Position numbers and translations under genes: made by a program. 25,969 nt of DNA from a virus: the IMG/VR virus record IMGVR_UViG_3300037245_000962, positions 1 through 25,969 of that record; one strand, written 5' to 3'. The stretch's first letter is position 1. Each line of letters begins with the position of its first letter. Of the stretch, positions 6,669 to 16,500 are shown piece after piece. The notes beneath the pieces were generated by a model that was not told where the DNA came from, did not search any database, and was given only the letters and a program-made list of their open reading frames with translations.

Positions 6669-8408
6669 ATGCCTAAGCGATATAGGGAACTGATAACACG
6701 GAGAACGCTACCCGACGCGGAAGATGAAAAAACTATACTGGCATTTATGATAATGCACGACGACGTAGCCGAAGCGGTTTACAATTACTACACGGCGGGA
6801 CAACTTAAATTAAAACACTTAACGCAAATATTCAAACGTCAATACCGTAGCGTCTTTTCCTACTACAAAAAATATAGGGAAGCGCCACGCCGGGCTATAC
6901 GGTTTATTCACGACGGCGAAAAGGCCAAACTAAAATCAGACGAAATAACTTTAAACGAAGATTTACTACAAGTAGTTGCCACGGAGTATCAAGCCCAGCG
7001 CGAAGGCTACAGCGTAAACCCGCAATATATAATTAGCGACGTAGTACCGCGTTTCCTACGCGCGCGTAAGCTTAAGGAAATATCAGACAAGCTTGATAGT
7101 CAAATTGAACGCGGCGACATAGACAACGCCGAAGAACTAATAGCAGAATATGAAATAGTACAGGCCGAAGCCCCGGACCATACGCAAGGTTTTTTAGCTA
7201 CATTGTCCTATGATTATCAAATGGACTTTATGAAGCGTAAACGCCTTGAAGGTAGTAAAGAAGTATTTAGGTTCGACGGGGCTTTAGGCGCTATCATTGG
7301 TCCGCTTAAACGTCAATGGCTGGTATCAATTAGCGGGACCACTAAATCAGGTAAAAGTTATTTCCTACTTGACTTAGCTATAGACGCGACCCTATTTCAA
7401 AAGCGAAAGGTAATGTACTTTTGCCCCGAAATGAGCGAAGAGGATATGAACGAAGAGCGCGTAGTATGCTATATAGCTAATCGCGCGGGAACGCCCGAAG
7501 ACGCTGGCATTTTATGGGTCCCCGTCTTTGATTGTATCAATAATCAAACGGGTAAATGTACGGCCATGAAAAGAGTAAAAGAGAATGGCAAAATAAAACG
7601 TGTTCCCTTGCGTGTCGGTAATGGTCAACTAACTAAGTTTACCGAACATGAAGAGGTTATGCCCGGTAGTCAAATAGATGCAAGCGGCGAAGCGGCTTTA
7701 CGCTGGAATATTTGCACGGCCTGTAGGAATTTACCCGAACGTTATAGCTATTCCTTTTATAAAAAGTTTCGCCCGTCGATCTACTGGAAAAAGAAAAAGG
7801 TTTTGCCTATATCAGACAAGGCGCGCCGCCGTAGGTTTAAAGGTATAGAGTCATTACCCGTTAACAACCTATTGATTAAATATTTTCCTAAGTATCAAAT
7901 GACTATAGAACAAGCGTTCGACGTAGCGCGTAAATATGTAAAGGTCAATGGCTGGAAGCCCGACATAATTATATTTGACTACCTTGACGTACTACGCGCT
8001 TCAAGTGGTAATATCGAAATGTCGTGGCAAGATTACGACCACTTATGGAAAATCGCTTCTGCTTTTGCACAAGAAACCGACGCGCTATTAATCACGGCGG
8101 ACCAAACAACTAAGGCCGGACGGGTTGCCCGATTGATTGACCATACGGTAACGCCGCAAGCATCCACGAAAGACCATCATGTAGACGTAAAAATAGGGCT
8201 TAATAAATTCTTAGAGGAAACGCTAAATAACTTATGCCGGGTCAATGTAATTTATCATAGGCATAAATCATTCAATCGGGACTTGGAAATAATGCTAACA
8301 CAAAACTTGACTTTAGGTAAGGCTATGCTTGATAGCGCTTTATGGAATAACAAATCTACGCCGCCTTATCCTATAAGTATGCCCGAAAAAATTGTTTTAC
8401 CGTTCTAA
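6669..8408 (+). CDS. DnaB-like replicative helicase with Cys insertion
   Basis: A 579-aa RecA-fold helicase of the DnaB/gp41 type that unwinds duplex DNA ahead of the fork. The N-terminal 150 residues look like the DnaB helical N-domain. The motor has Walker A SGTTKSGKS (222-230), an H1a-like CPEMSEE strand, Walker B IIIFDYLDVL (Asp437) and a sensor-like ITADQTTKAG. Between H1a and Walker B is an insertion of roughly 130 residues with Cys289, Cys297, Cys349 and Cys352 (C-x7-C-x51-C-x2-C), a likely zinc site. The extra segment makes it longer than typical DnaB (about 470 aa). The Shine-Dalgarno is weak, so expression probably relies on coupling to the gene upstream. Confidence 0.9.
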   Translation: MPKRYRELITRRTLPDAEDEKTILAFMIMHDDVAEAVYNYYTAGQLKLKHLTQIFKRQYRSVFSYYKKYREAPRRAIRFIHDGEKAKLKSDEITLNEDLLQVVATEYQAQREGYSVNPQYIISDVVPRFLRARKLKEISDKLDSQIERGDIDNAEELIAEYEIVQAEAPDHTQGFLATLSYDYQMDFMKRKRLEGSKEVFRFDGALGAIIGPLKRQWLVSISGTTKSGKSYFLLDLAIDATLFQKRKVMYFCPEMSEEDMNEERVVCYIANRAGTPEDAGILWVPVFDCINNQTGKCTAMKRVKENGKIKRVPLRVGNGQLTKFTEHEEVMPGSQIDASGEAALRWNICTACRNLPERYSYSFYKKFRPSIYWKKKKVLPISDKARRRRFKGIESLPVNNLLIKYFPKYQMTIEQAFDVARKYVKVNGWKPDIIIFDYLDVLRASSGNIEMSWQDYDHLWKIASAFAQETDALLITADQTTKAGRVARLIDHTVTPQASTKDHHVDVKIGLNKFLEETLNNLCRVNVIYHRHKSFNRDLEIMLTQNLTLGKAMLDSALWNNKSTPPYPISMPEKIVLPF

Positions 8409-8561
8409 CATCTAACATTTATTTTACTTTTTGTACTTGTAAAAAATTTAAAAATATGAGGTCTTCGTGAAGCCTTGATAGTAACGGGTTTACGAAGGGG
8501 CTATTCACAACTTTGTTACACGAATTGGCCGGTATGATCTACAGGCGAATTTGTTTTAGGG

Positions 8562-8573
8562 TATAATTATAAT
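8562..8573 (+). promoter_or_regulatory. Tandem TATAAT, likely promoter
   Basis: TATAATTATAAT gives two overlapping perfect -10 boxes in the gap upstream of the acidic/basic protein gene. No good -35 is visible at 17 bp. A small hairpin (8581-8586 with 8603-8608) would lie in the leader. The Shine-Dalgarno AAAGGA is at 8628-8633. Confidence 0.5.
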
Positions 8574-8642
8574 AGATAGTTACCTTTTTACATTGTGTAC
8601 GAAGGTACAACCATTAATCATTTAACGAAAGGAATTTAGACA

Positions 8643-9491
8643 ATGGCAACTTTAAAAATGCTTAAGAAATTCGCCCGTAAGTTAAACAAAACCGAACTGG
8701 CCGAAGAGATTGACCTTGACCAAAGCGCCGACGATTTGCAGGAAGAATTTATCAGCGCCATTGAGGAAATCGACGACGAAGGCCAAACGGACGACGTTGA
8801 CGACGACGTATTAGACTTTTACGAAGGTCTAATCGACGAAGGCGGAGAAGACGAAGGCGGGGAAGAGGAACCCGAAGAAGGCGAAGAGGAAGGCGAAGAG
8901 GAAGGCGGGGAAGAGGAAGGCGGGGAAGAGGAAGGCGACGACTTTGACGATATGGACCGCGCCGAACTGAAACGCTACAATAAGGAAAATGAATTGGAAG
9001 TCCGTGTCCTTAAGTCAATGTCAGACGACGACTTGCGCGAAGCCATTCGCGAAGCAGATGAAGAGGAAGGCGAAGAGGAAGGCGAAGAGGAACCCCCGGC
9101 TAAGAAAAAAAGGACTCTTCGCAAACGCGAAGGCAAAAAGACCACGGACAAAAAGACCACCACGCGCAAGCGTACAGGCCGTAAGGCAACCGGCAAAAAA
9201 ACGACGGGGAAAAGGACGGCGGGAAAAAAAACAGGAAATAAAAAAGCTTCGACGAAAAAGCGGCCTACCGGCGTAGCCGAAGTAACCGCGCAAGTTTGCG
9301 CCAAGTATAAAGGTAAGGCCGTCAAGTACACGACGTTAGCCGAAACGGTAGCCAAACAGCGCGGCAAAGAAGGCGCACCCGCCGATATGAATAGCGCAAA
9401 GCAATATGTTCGTATCATTACTACAGCGCTTTGTGTACTGGGCTTTGCCAAAGAAGTCAACGAAGATTCGGTACGCATAAACAAAAAGTAG
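8643..9491 (+). CDS. Acidic then histone-H1-like protein with HeH-like modules
   Basis: A 282-aa protein of striking charge segregation. Residues about 5-40 form a small helical module, about 60-98 are Glu/Gly repeats, and about 99-135 form a second module (MDRAELKRYNKE...SDDDLREAI) resembling SAP/HeH/Rho-N folds. Another Glu/Gly run follows, then a Lys/Thr/Gly-rich segment (KKTTGKRTAGKK-type repeats, about 155-205) like histone H1 or bacterial Hc1/AlgP tails. The C-terminal 75 residues look like a winged-helix-type domain. The modules match those in the SSB at 17061. It is probably a DNA-binding or compacting protein acting at the fork. It is transcribed alone, between the promoter at 8562 and the terminator at 9573. 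Confidence 0.8.
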   Translation: MATLKMLKKFARKLNKTELAEEIDLDQSADDLQEEFISAIEEIDDEGQTDDVDDDVLDFYEGLIDEGGEDEGGEEEPEEGEEEGEEEGGEEEGGEEEGDDFDDMDRAELKRYNKENELEVRVLKSMSDDDLREAIREADEEEGEEEGEEEPPAKKKRTLRKREGKKTTDKKTTTRKRTGRKATGKKTTGKRTAGKKTGNKKASTKKRPTGVAEVTAQVCAKYKGKAVKYTTLAETVAKQRGKEGAPADMNSAKQYVRIITTALCVLGFAKEVNEDSVRINKK

Positions 9492-9503
9492 TAAGCCCGA
9501 TTA

Positions 9504-9570
9504 ACAACCGGCGTGATTTTGTTAGATTAATCCTCCTATTTTAATCAAACATTGCTTGCACGCCGGTTGT
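9504..9570 (+). ncRNA. Structured 3' region exposing a UCCUCC loop
   Basis: A perfect 12-bp outer stem (9504-9515 with 9559-9570) encloses an inner hairpin (9525-9530 with 9541-9546, extended after one mismatch by 9520-9523 with 9548-9551). The inner 10-nt loop begins TCCTCC (9531-9536), complementary to a Shine-Dalgarno. An intrinsic terminator follows at once. This could be a 3'-UTR-derived small RNA or simply a stabilising structure. The structure is seen; the RNA role is inference. Confidence 0.4.
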
Positions 9571-9572
9571 AC

Positions 9573-9616
9573 GGGTAAGGGCGGAACCACTACAAACCGC
9601 CCTTACCCTTTTTTTT
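9573..9616 (+). terminator. Strong intrinsic terminator
   Basis: A perfect 12-bp stem (9573-9584 with 9597-9608), 12-nt loop and 8-T tract (9609-9616). It closes the transcription unit of the 8643 gene. Confidence 0.95.
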
Positions 9617-9651
9617 ATTTTTTCTAATTCCTACATTCGAGAACTGCAACC

Positions 9652-11001
9652 ATGAATCGAAGACAATCAAATATACTACTGGTTGAACCGCCCTACCGTT
9701 CTGTTTACCTACCTTTGGGTTTACAAAAGATTGCCGCCTATCATTTACAGCGCGGCGACAAAGTAAAGTTTATTCACGAACACCCGAAGAAATTTTTTGC
9801 TATGAGTAAACCCGAAACCTTTAACCGAATTTATATTACTTCTATTTTCACGTATTACGGCAAGACGGTTGTAAGCATAGCAAATTACCTAAAGCGTTTA
9901 TTTCCTAACAGTAGGATAGCTATAGGCGGCGTATTTGCAAGCCTTATGCCTGATTACATAAAGGAAAAAACAGGAATAACCCCGCACGTAGGGCTATACG
10001 ATAAGGTTGAAAACGTAACGCCCGATTACTCTATATTCCCGCGTACAAATCAAGCCCTTATATTTACGTCGCGTGGTTGCGTTCATAACTGCGAGTTTTG
10101 CGCGGTATCTACAATCGTTCCTAATTTTTATATAACTGCTTTCAAGAAGCAAATCGAAGCCGGGTATAATGCCGGGTTTAGACATTTCAATATACAAGAC
10201 AATAACTTTGCGGCCACGCCCTATAGCCACCAAAAGGCCGTAGTTGATTACCTTGCAACCTATGAAGATATTACGGTAGACTTTAATAGCGGTATTGACG
10301 TTAGGGTATTCAGTGAAAAGAAGGCAAAGCTATTAACAAAATTAACTATACCATCTATTCGTTTCGCCTTTGATGCAATGAACGAAGACGGCTACTATCA
10401 AAAGGCTGTAGCAATAGCGCATAAGTACAAAATATATAAAAAGGAAGTCATTAGCTATGTGCTATATAATTTCAATGAGTCATTAGAGGAACTATGGTAT
10501 AGGATGAACGAAGTACTTAAAGCAGGGTCAAGCATATACGCTATGAAGTTCGCGCCGTTAGACGCGCTTAACAAATCATATATAGGCAAACACTGGACCC
10601 GCCGCAAGATAAATAATTTTAAGACAATGCTACAAGCCTATTCGTCTGTAGGCCAGCTTGTAAACCCGCGCGGAATAGACGGCTACAAGAATCGAAAAAT
10701 AGGGCGTACAGCCGAAGAGTTTATAGAAATGATTAGCGGCCACATGGTCGAAAATAATTATTTTTCGGCACTCCGTAGAAGTCCACGCGCGCGTAGTATA
10801 AGTTTCGGCCTAACAGATAGGGCCGAAATGGAAGAGTCAATAAAACGTAACGTAAAGCGCGGCGTATTGCATAAAGACGGCACGCGTAAAGTTAAAGGCA
10901 AGCTAACGCCGGGCCGTGAAATGGGCTACTATCAATCATCAGGAAGCAAGAAGGGTAGACATTTAAAGCGAAAATTAAAACGAAGGGGAAAGAAAAAATG
11001 A
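9652..11001 (+). CDS. Radical SAM protein with B12-binding-like N-domain
   Basis: A 449-aa radical S-adenosylmethionine enzyme. The cluster motif GCVHNCEFC gives Cys143, Cys147 and Cys150 (C-x3-C-x2-C), which would bind a 4Fe-4S cluster. The first 120 residues (NILLVEPPYRS..., ...RIAIGGVFASLMPDY) look like the cobalamin-binding-type domain found in B12-dependent radical SAM methylases, but a DxHxxG cobalamin-ligand motif is not evident. A TIM-barrel-like core follows. The tail is basic and ends with HLKRKLKRRGKKK. The substrate is unknown; a nucleic-acid modification is plausible given the basic tail and replication neighbours. Its stop overlaps the clamp gene start. Confidence 0.85.
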   Translation: MNRRQSNILLVEPPYRSVYLPLGLQKIAAYHLQRGDKVKFIHEHPKKFFAMSKPETFNRIYITSIFTYYGKTVVSIANYLKRLFPNSRIAIGGVFASLMPDYIKEKTGITPHVGLYDKVENVTPDYSIFPRTNQALIFTSRGCVHNCEFCAVSTIVPNFYITAFKKQIEAGYNAGFRHFNIQDNNFAATPYSHQKAVVDYLATYEDITVDFNSGIDVRVFSEKKAKLLTKLTIPSIRFAFDAMNEDGYYQKAVAIAHKYKIYKKEVISYVLYNFNESLEELWYRMNEVLKAGSSIYAMKFAPLDALNKSYIGKHWTRRKINNFKTMLQAYSSVGQLVNPRGIDGYKNRKIGRTAEEFIEMISGHMVENNYFSALRRSPRARSISFGLTDRAEMEESIKRNVKRGVLHKDGTRKVKGKLTPGREMGYYQSSGSKKGRHLKRKLKRRGKKK

Positions 11002-12044
11002 AAATCAAATGTAAAGAACTATTAGATATATTAGATAGGTTAAGCCCTGTAGCAAAGGCAATTAAAATCCGTGAACATATCCCGGCCATTTTGCTACATG
11101 ACAACCAGCTAATAGCGCAAAGCGAAGATTGCTATATATCAATCATGTTAGACCATGACTTTGATAATATAGTAATACCATTTGATAAATCCTACGAACT
11201 ACTTTCACGTATTAGCCCTAAAAAGAAAATCAGCTTGACGCAAGAAGATAATAAGATCAAAGTCATTGCCAGCATAGGCCGAAAGAAAACATCTGCTACT
11301 ATAGCGGCGTTAGCAGAAGTAGGGGACGAAATTAACTACATTGACCCGGTTGACTCTAAATGGCTACCACTACCGCATGATTTTATAGATGCAATAAAGT
11401 TTTGCAAATTTTCCCTACCGCGTGAATCACTTAACCCGGTCTTAATGAATTACGGCATTAACAAAGACGTAGTTATAACGTCGGACGATTTTAGAATAAG
11501 TCATTACACTTTAGATAATACCTTTGAACAAAACCTTGTTATCAGCGCGGCCAGCGGGGACATAATTGTAGCAAACCAATTTGACGAATACATACCTAAA
11601 AAGAAATACATTGACTTTCGTAAAGATGAAATATGGACCCGTGTAACACTGGCAACCATTGACTACCCTGTAATATCTGCAAAAATGTTTAACTATAATA
11701 ATTTTTTCAGTGTTAAAAAGGCTACGCTGATTAAAGCTTTAGACCGCGCGGCCATATTTGCGGAAGGTGAAAGCGAACTTGACTACGTAGTAAATTTACA
11801 TATCGGTTATGAACCAAAACCTAAGTTTACTATATACGCTAAAAATGACTTCGGCAAAATCAATGAAGCCGGGCTTTTAGAAGCATCTAACATTGAAAAA
11901 GATTTATCAGTTAACCCGGTTTATCTATTACAAATTCTAAAAAACATAAAAGAAAATACAATACAAATAGGCGTTGACGAATTTGACCGCTTGATTTTTA
12001 ACGAAGGGCCATATAGTCATATACTGGCAACCTATAAAAAATAA
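10998..12044 (+). CDS. DNA sliding clamp, DnaN-like
   Basis: 348 aa, close to the about 366 of bacterial beta clamps. Recognised from overall pattern rather than one motif: N-terminal LLDILDRLSPVAKAI, repeated beta-rich segments, a late VNPVYLLQILKNI that corresponds to the FNxxYLLDALK segment of DnaN domain 3, and a C-terminal YSHILATYK similar to the DnaN end. It would form a ring that tethers the polymerase to DNA. It starts within the upstream stop (ATGA) and is followed eleven bases later by the clamp loader, which supports the call. Confidence 0.8.
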   Translation: MKIKCKELLDILDRLSPVAKAIKIREHIPAILLHDNQLIAQSEDCYISIMLDHDFDNIVIPFDKSYELLSRISPKKKISLTQEDNKIKVIASIGRKKTSATIAALAEVGDEINYIDPVDSKWLPLPHDFIDAIKFCKFSLPRESLNPVLMNYGINKDVVITSDDFRISHYTLDNTFEQNLVISAASGDIIVANQFDEYIPKKKYIDFRKDEIWTRVTLATIDYPVISAKMFNYNNFFSVKKATLIKALDRAAIFAEGESELDYVVNLHIGYEPKPKFTIYAKNDFGKINEAGLLEASNIEKDLSVNPVYLLQILKNIKENTIQIGVDEFDRLIFNEGPYSHILATYKK

Positions 12045-12055
12045 GGGGTAACGAA

Positions 12056-12991
12056 ATGGCAAGCTTTGATAAGAAGTACAGACCGAAGACCTTTAGAACA
12101 TTTAAAGGAAATGAAGTTACCATACGGCTTTTGAAAAATCATATTGAAGCTATAGACAACTTCCCGTCTACCCTTATGTTTACCGGCCCCAGCGGTTGCG
12201 GTAAGACCACGCTTGCCCGGCTTGTAGCTAAAAACCTAAAGGTAGGCAAAGCGAACATATACGAATTAAACATAGCTGATTCCCGTAAGATCGACGACGC
12301 GCGCGCCATACTGGAAAACCTAAAGTATGCACCTATGCACGGTAGCGGCAAAGTCATTATTCTAAATGAATGTCATAAGGCAAACAATGAATTTCAAAAT
12401 GCTATGTTAGAAAAATTGGAAGAGCCGCCAGCAAATGTCTACTTTATTTTATGCACCACGAACCCCGAAAAACTTTTAACGACAATAAAGACAAGAACTA
12501 CACGGCTTGCAGTTGCCCGGCTTGACCATGAGGAAATGCAAGACTTGATTGACTACGTACTAAAGCGGGAAGGCATAACACTTAACACTAAAGTAAAACG
12601 CAAAGTACTAACCGCGTCGGAAGGCACGCCCCGTAGTGCTTTAATAATGCTTAATAGTTTGGTTACGTTAGATTCTATAGATGAACAAATACAATTTATA
12701 AATGACTTTAATCCGGTTGAAGACCCGCGCGTAAAAGAATTATGTCAAGCCCTGCTAAACGGGGAAAGCGCGGCGGTTACGATTGCAGGGGAACTTGACC
12801 TTGACCCCGAAGACATTAGACGTATGATTTTAGGTTATATGTCTAAAGTCATTCTAAACCCTAAAGCGGCTGGACCCGCGCAAGCTATGGCCGCACATAT
12901 TATAGACAACTTCTTTGAACCGCTATGGAATGTAGGAAAACCGGGGCTTGTGTTTTCCTGCTATAATATAATAGTAGCCTTAAACGATTAA
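12056..12991 (+). CDS. Clamp loader AAA+ ATPase
   Basis: A 311-aa ATPase of the DnaX/RFC-small-subunit type that opens and loads the clamp. Seen: N-terminal KYRPKTF (typical of DnaX/RFC), Walker A GPSGCGKTT (44-52), a Walker B in which the usual Asp is Asn (LNECHK, Asn104-Glu105), sensor 1 CTTNPE, and an arginine-finger region IKTRTTRL where SRC is usual. The catalytic Glu is kept, so ATPase activity is possible. The Shine-Dalgarno is AGGGG just upstream. It is one subunit only; a homo-oligomer or use of host partners is inferred. Confidence 0.9.
   Translation: MASFDKKYRPKTFRTFKGNEVTIRLLKNHIEAIDNFPSTLMFTGPSGCGKTTLARLVAKNLKVGKANIYELNIADSRKIDDARAILENLKYAPMHGSGKVIILNECHKANNEFQNAMLEKLEEPPANVYFILCTTNPEKLLTTIKTRTTRLAVARLDHEEMQDLIDYVLKREGITLNTKVKRKVLTASEGTPRSALIMLNSLVTLDSIDEQIQFINDFNPVEDPRVKELCQALLNGESAAVTIAGELDLDPEDIRRMILGYMSKVILNPKAAGPAQAMAAHIIDNFFEPLWNVGKPGLVFSCYNIIVALND
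12959..12967 (+). promoter_or_regulatory. Possible extended -10 promoter inside clamp loader gene
   Basis: TGCTATAAT (12959-12967) repeats the extended -10 seen at 2790 and 16890. It lies at the 3' end of the clamp loader gene, about 40 bases ahead of the next gene. No -35 is evident. Confidence 0.35.
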
Positions 12992-13008
12992 CTACAAAGG
13001 GGGTTAAC

Positions 13009-13332
13009 ATGGCAATTACTCTAATATGTAATGATTGCGGCGAAGCACTTTTAGTCGAAACAAGCAAGGTCGAAAAAAAGGTAATTGAATTAAAGGTACG
13101 GCCCTGTAGTATTTGTATTACTACTATAGCAACCAAAATGGTGAACAATGCAAACCATAATTTACTACATAGGCTTAACACTATGGCCGACAAGTTAGCC
13201 GACGAAGTAAAAGGCGAATTTCACCATAAATTAATCCATAACATAACTATAGCTATAGGCGAAGCAAAAGCAGGCACTCCGCCGAATGATGGTAAGATAC
13301 CTATAACTGTATTAGGGGAAGACGTAACATGA
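13009..13332 (+). CDS. Small zinc-ribbon-like protein
   Basis: 107 aa. Two Cys pairs, CNDC near the N-terminus and CSIC around residue 33, suggest one zinc ribbon. A helical region and a short beta end (IPITVLGEDV) follow. The Shine-Dalgarno AAGGGGG precedes the ATG well. No recognised family. It lies between clamp loader and polymerase, so a replisome accessory role is possible but unsupported by motif. Confidence 0.65.
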   Translation: MAITLICNDCGEALLVETSKVEKKVIELKVRPCSICITTIATKMVNNANHNLLHRLNTMADKLADEVKGEFHHKLIHNITIAIGEAKAGTPPNDGKIPITVLGEDVT

Positions 13333-13508
13333 ATCTAAGAATAAGGTATAAATCAAAATATATTTTGCATGACTTTGACCGGCAAGTAATAGAATTTTTT
13401 TCTAAATTCGATTTTAGAATTTTTACTACAACGCATAACGGCGAACAAAGGGCGCTTATATTTACACGCCCTACGCCGTGGCCGAAAGCAGAAATTGACT
13501 ATGAATAA
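13329..13508 (+). CDS. Small 59-aa protein overlapping polymerase start
   Basis: An ATG inside the stop of the previous gene (ATGA) opens a 59-codon frame starting MNLRIRYKSKYILHDF. It ends at a TAA eight bases beyond the polymerase ATG at 13501. It is aromatic and basic with no known motif. The perfect packing between neighbours is the main support. It may chiefly serve to couple translation into the polymerase gene. Confidence 0.6.
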   Translation: MNLRIRYKSKYILHDFDRQVIEFFSKFDFRIFTTTHNGEQRALIFTRPTPWPKAEIDYE

Positions 13509-16500
13509 TTTTTGTCACCTACACGTACATACGGAATATAGTACTTTAGACGGCTTCGGCAAACCCGAAGACTATGCTAAACGCGCTAAGGCATTAGGCC
13601 ATAAGTATTTAGCCTGTACGGACCACGGCAACATAGACGGCCTAATAAAATTTCAAAAGGCTTGCGAAGCTGTAGATATTATTCCTATACACGGTTGCGA
13701 AGTTTACCTAACGCCCGAAGTTAATAAGGAAAGAAAAAACGGCCATTGTCTTTTACTCATAAAAAATTCAAGGGGCTTTCGCAACCTATGTAAAATGCTT
13801 TCCTTTGCAAATATGGAAGGGTTTTACTATAAGCCGCGCATTACCTACCAAATGCTTATTGATAATTGTAAAGGGCTGGTAGTATCAACGGCTTGCCTAC
13901 AAAGCTTTATCTATATGGAATGCGGCGAAATTTTATGGCAATCCCTTAACGACATTATAGGCGACGATTTATATTTTGAAATCATGCCATTACAGGGTAA
14001 GCAATTTGTAAAGCATAACAAAAATATAGTTAGGTTAGCAAAAAAATTTAATAAGAAAATAATTGCTACAAACGATTGCCACTATATAAACCGGGACGAA
14101 TGGAAAGCGCAAGAAGTCCTTTTAGCCATACAGAGCAAAGCAAAATGGAAAGACGAAAACCGATTTAAGTTTAGTACAAAAGGGCTTTACCTAAGATCGG
14201 CCAGCGAAATGAAAAAATATTTAATGGCGGGTCCGTATAAGTATAGTAATTCATGGTTGACAAATACAATAGAGATAGCCGAAAAATGTAGCAAGTTTAG
14301 AATAAAGCCCCGGCCTGTACGGTTGCCAGCCTTTGAAAATCTTAAGCCGGAATTTGAAGCTAAGGCATTAAGGCACTTATGTTACGTAGGCTTTAAACGC
14401 TTGTTTGGTAATGACCTACGCAAAAACCCCAAATACTATAAGCGATTTTTAGAAGAGTTTAGGCTTATCAATAAAAAGAAATTTATTAGATATTTCCTTA
14501 TAGTCAAAGAGTTAGTCGAATGGTGCAAAGATAATGAAATCATGGTAGGGCCGGGGCGTGGTTCTGTAGGCGGTAGCCTAATTGCCTACCTACTGGGAAT
14601 TACTACAATAGACCCGCTTAAGTTTGGTTTGATATTTAGCCGATTCATAGCCGAAGACCGTATAGATTACCCGGATATAGACATAGACTTTGAACCAGAG
14701 AAGCGCGACCTAATTAGGCAACATTTAGAAGACCAATACGGCGAAGGTAATATAGCCGCCGTTTCAACTTTTAACCGTATGAAGTCAAGGGCGGTAGTGC
14801 GCGACGTATCAAGGGTATTTGATATAGACATAGCAGAAGTAAACCAAGTAACTAAGTTAATTGACCCGCAAGCCGAAGACGGTATCCAGCAAGCTATTGA
14901 CGAACACGACGAAGCGCGGGACTTTGCAGATTCCTACCCGCAAGTAATCAAGCTTGCTAAAAAATTGGAAGGCCAAATACGCGCCAAAAGCCAGCACGCG
15001 GCGGGGCTTATCGTTAGTAGACAAAGGCTTGATAAGTCAAACCGTTGTAACCTTATAGAACGCGACGGGACCACTTTAATTAACTGGGAAATGACCGACG
15101 CGGAATTTGTAGGGTTAATGAAGTTAGACATACTTGCCATAAACCTAATATCTATATTAGCCGAAACAAAACGGTTAGTAAAAGAAAATAAGAATATAGT
15201 AATTGAGTTTGAAAAAATCCCTTTAGATGATAATAAGGTATTAAAGGAAATAGGCAAGGGTAACAATGTAGGGCTATTCCAGCTTAACGCATGGGCTACT
15301 AATAATGTCATAAAGGAAATAGGCGCGGAAAACTTTATGCAAATTCCTATAGCTACCGCCCTATCAAGACCCGGCCCGGCTAATTCTGGAATGACCGACG
15401 AATTTATAAAACGCAAAAGGTCTAAACGCTGGGACCGCAAGCACGAAATATTTGAAGACATTTGCAAAGATACTTACGGCGTTATCGTTTATCAAGAGCA
15501 AGTAATGAACGTTATACATAAAATCGCCGGGCTACCTTATAGTACAGCCGATAAAATACGAAAGGTCATAGGCAAGAAGCGCGACGCTAAAGAGTTTGCC
15601 CCGTACAAGAAGCAATTCATTAAAGGTTGTCTACAGCAAGGTTACTTTGACCGGGACGAAGCTAACGACTTTTGGGTTATGCTACAGGAACACGCAAGCT
15701 ACAGCTTTAATCTTGCACATAGCGTAGCCTATGGAATGTTAGGCTACTGGACCGGCTACCTAAAGTTTTACTACCCTACTGAATTTATTTGCGCGTCCCT
15801 TACTTATGGGGCTAAAGAAAAAAAAGCTGAAATGGTCGAAGAGTCTTACCGCTTAGGGCTAACCCTTGTGCCGCCGCGAATAATAGGCGGTTACACGAAG
15901 GCTAATCAATGGATAGCTAAAAACAAAAATCTATATATACCATTTACAGAAGTAAAAGGCATAGGCGAAAAGCGCGCGCAAGAAGCAATTAAGCTTTCAA
16001 CCGACAAGCGCCGTTTACCTACATTCTTTACGGACCCTGTAAAAGAAAAAAAATACGAAAGTAAATTTGAAGAAATGTTAGATACTATAGGGGCGTTTCG
16101 TGATAATGATAATATAGAGGTAACGCCCACGCTTAAAGAATTTTTCGATTTTCGTTTGACTACAAACCCACGCGATACCTACCCGAACCTTTTTAAATTA
16201 TTCGGCCATATTAGATTAACCGACCTTGACGGCTTACTACAAGGCGACATTAGGACCGTTAGGCGAATGATTAAAAATAAAAAGGTAGTCAAAGTAGTAA
16301 AGTTTCGACGGTTTGAAAGGTTTGTAGATCGACTTTTTGAATGTCAAAAATGCAAGCTACGTTCTGAATGTAGCGAACCTGTACCGCCGTCAATAGGCCG
16401 CTATAATATTTCAATGGTAGGCGAAGCGCCGGGCTTTGAGGAAGACCGGGAAGGCCGGGGGTTTTATGAGCAAGCGCGTGCCGGGTCTAAGCTATGGGAA

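Noticed and set aside
8843-8940. GAAGAGGAAGGCG-type repeats as a microsatellite or iteron array
   Set aside because: They are in frame and encode Glu/Gly runs. A similar run in the SSB gene also keeps frame, so protein-level selection explains them.
8975-9484. Frames on both strands inside the acidic/basic protein gene
   Set aside because: They come from the repetitive GAA/GGC and AAA/ACG codons of the true gene; the Ser/Phe-rich or Arg/Lys-rich translations are artefacts.
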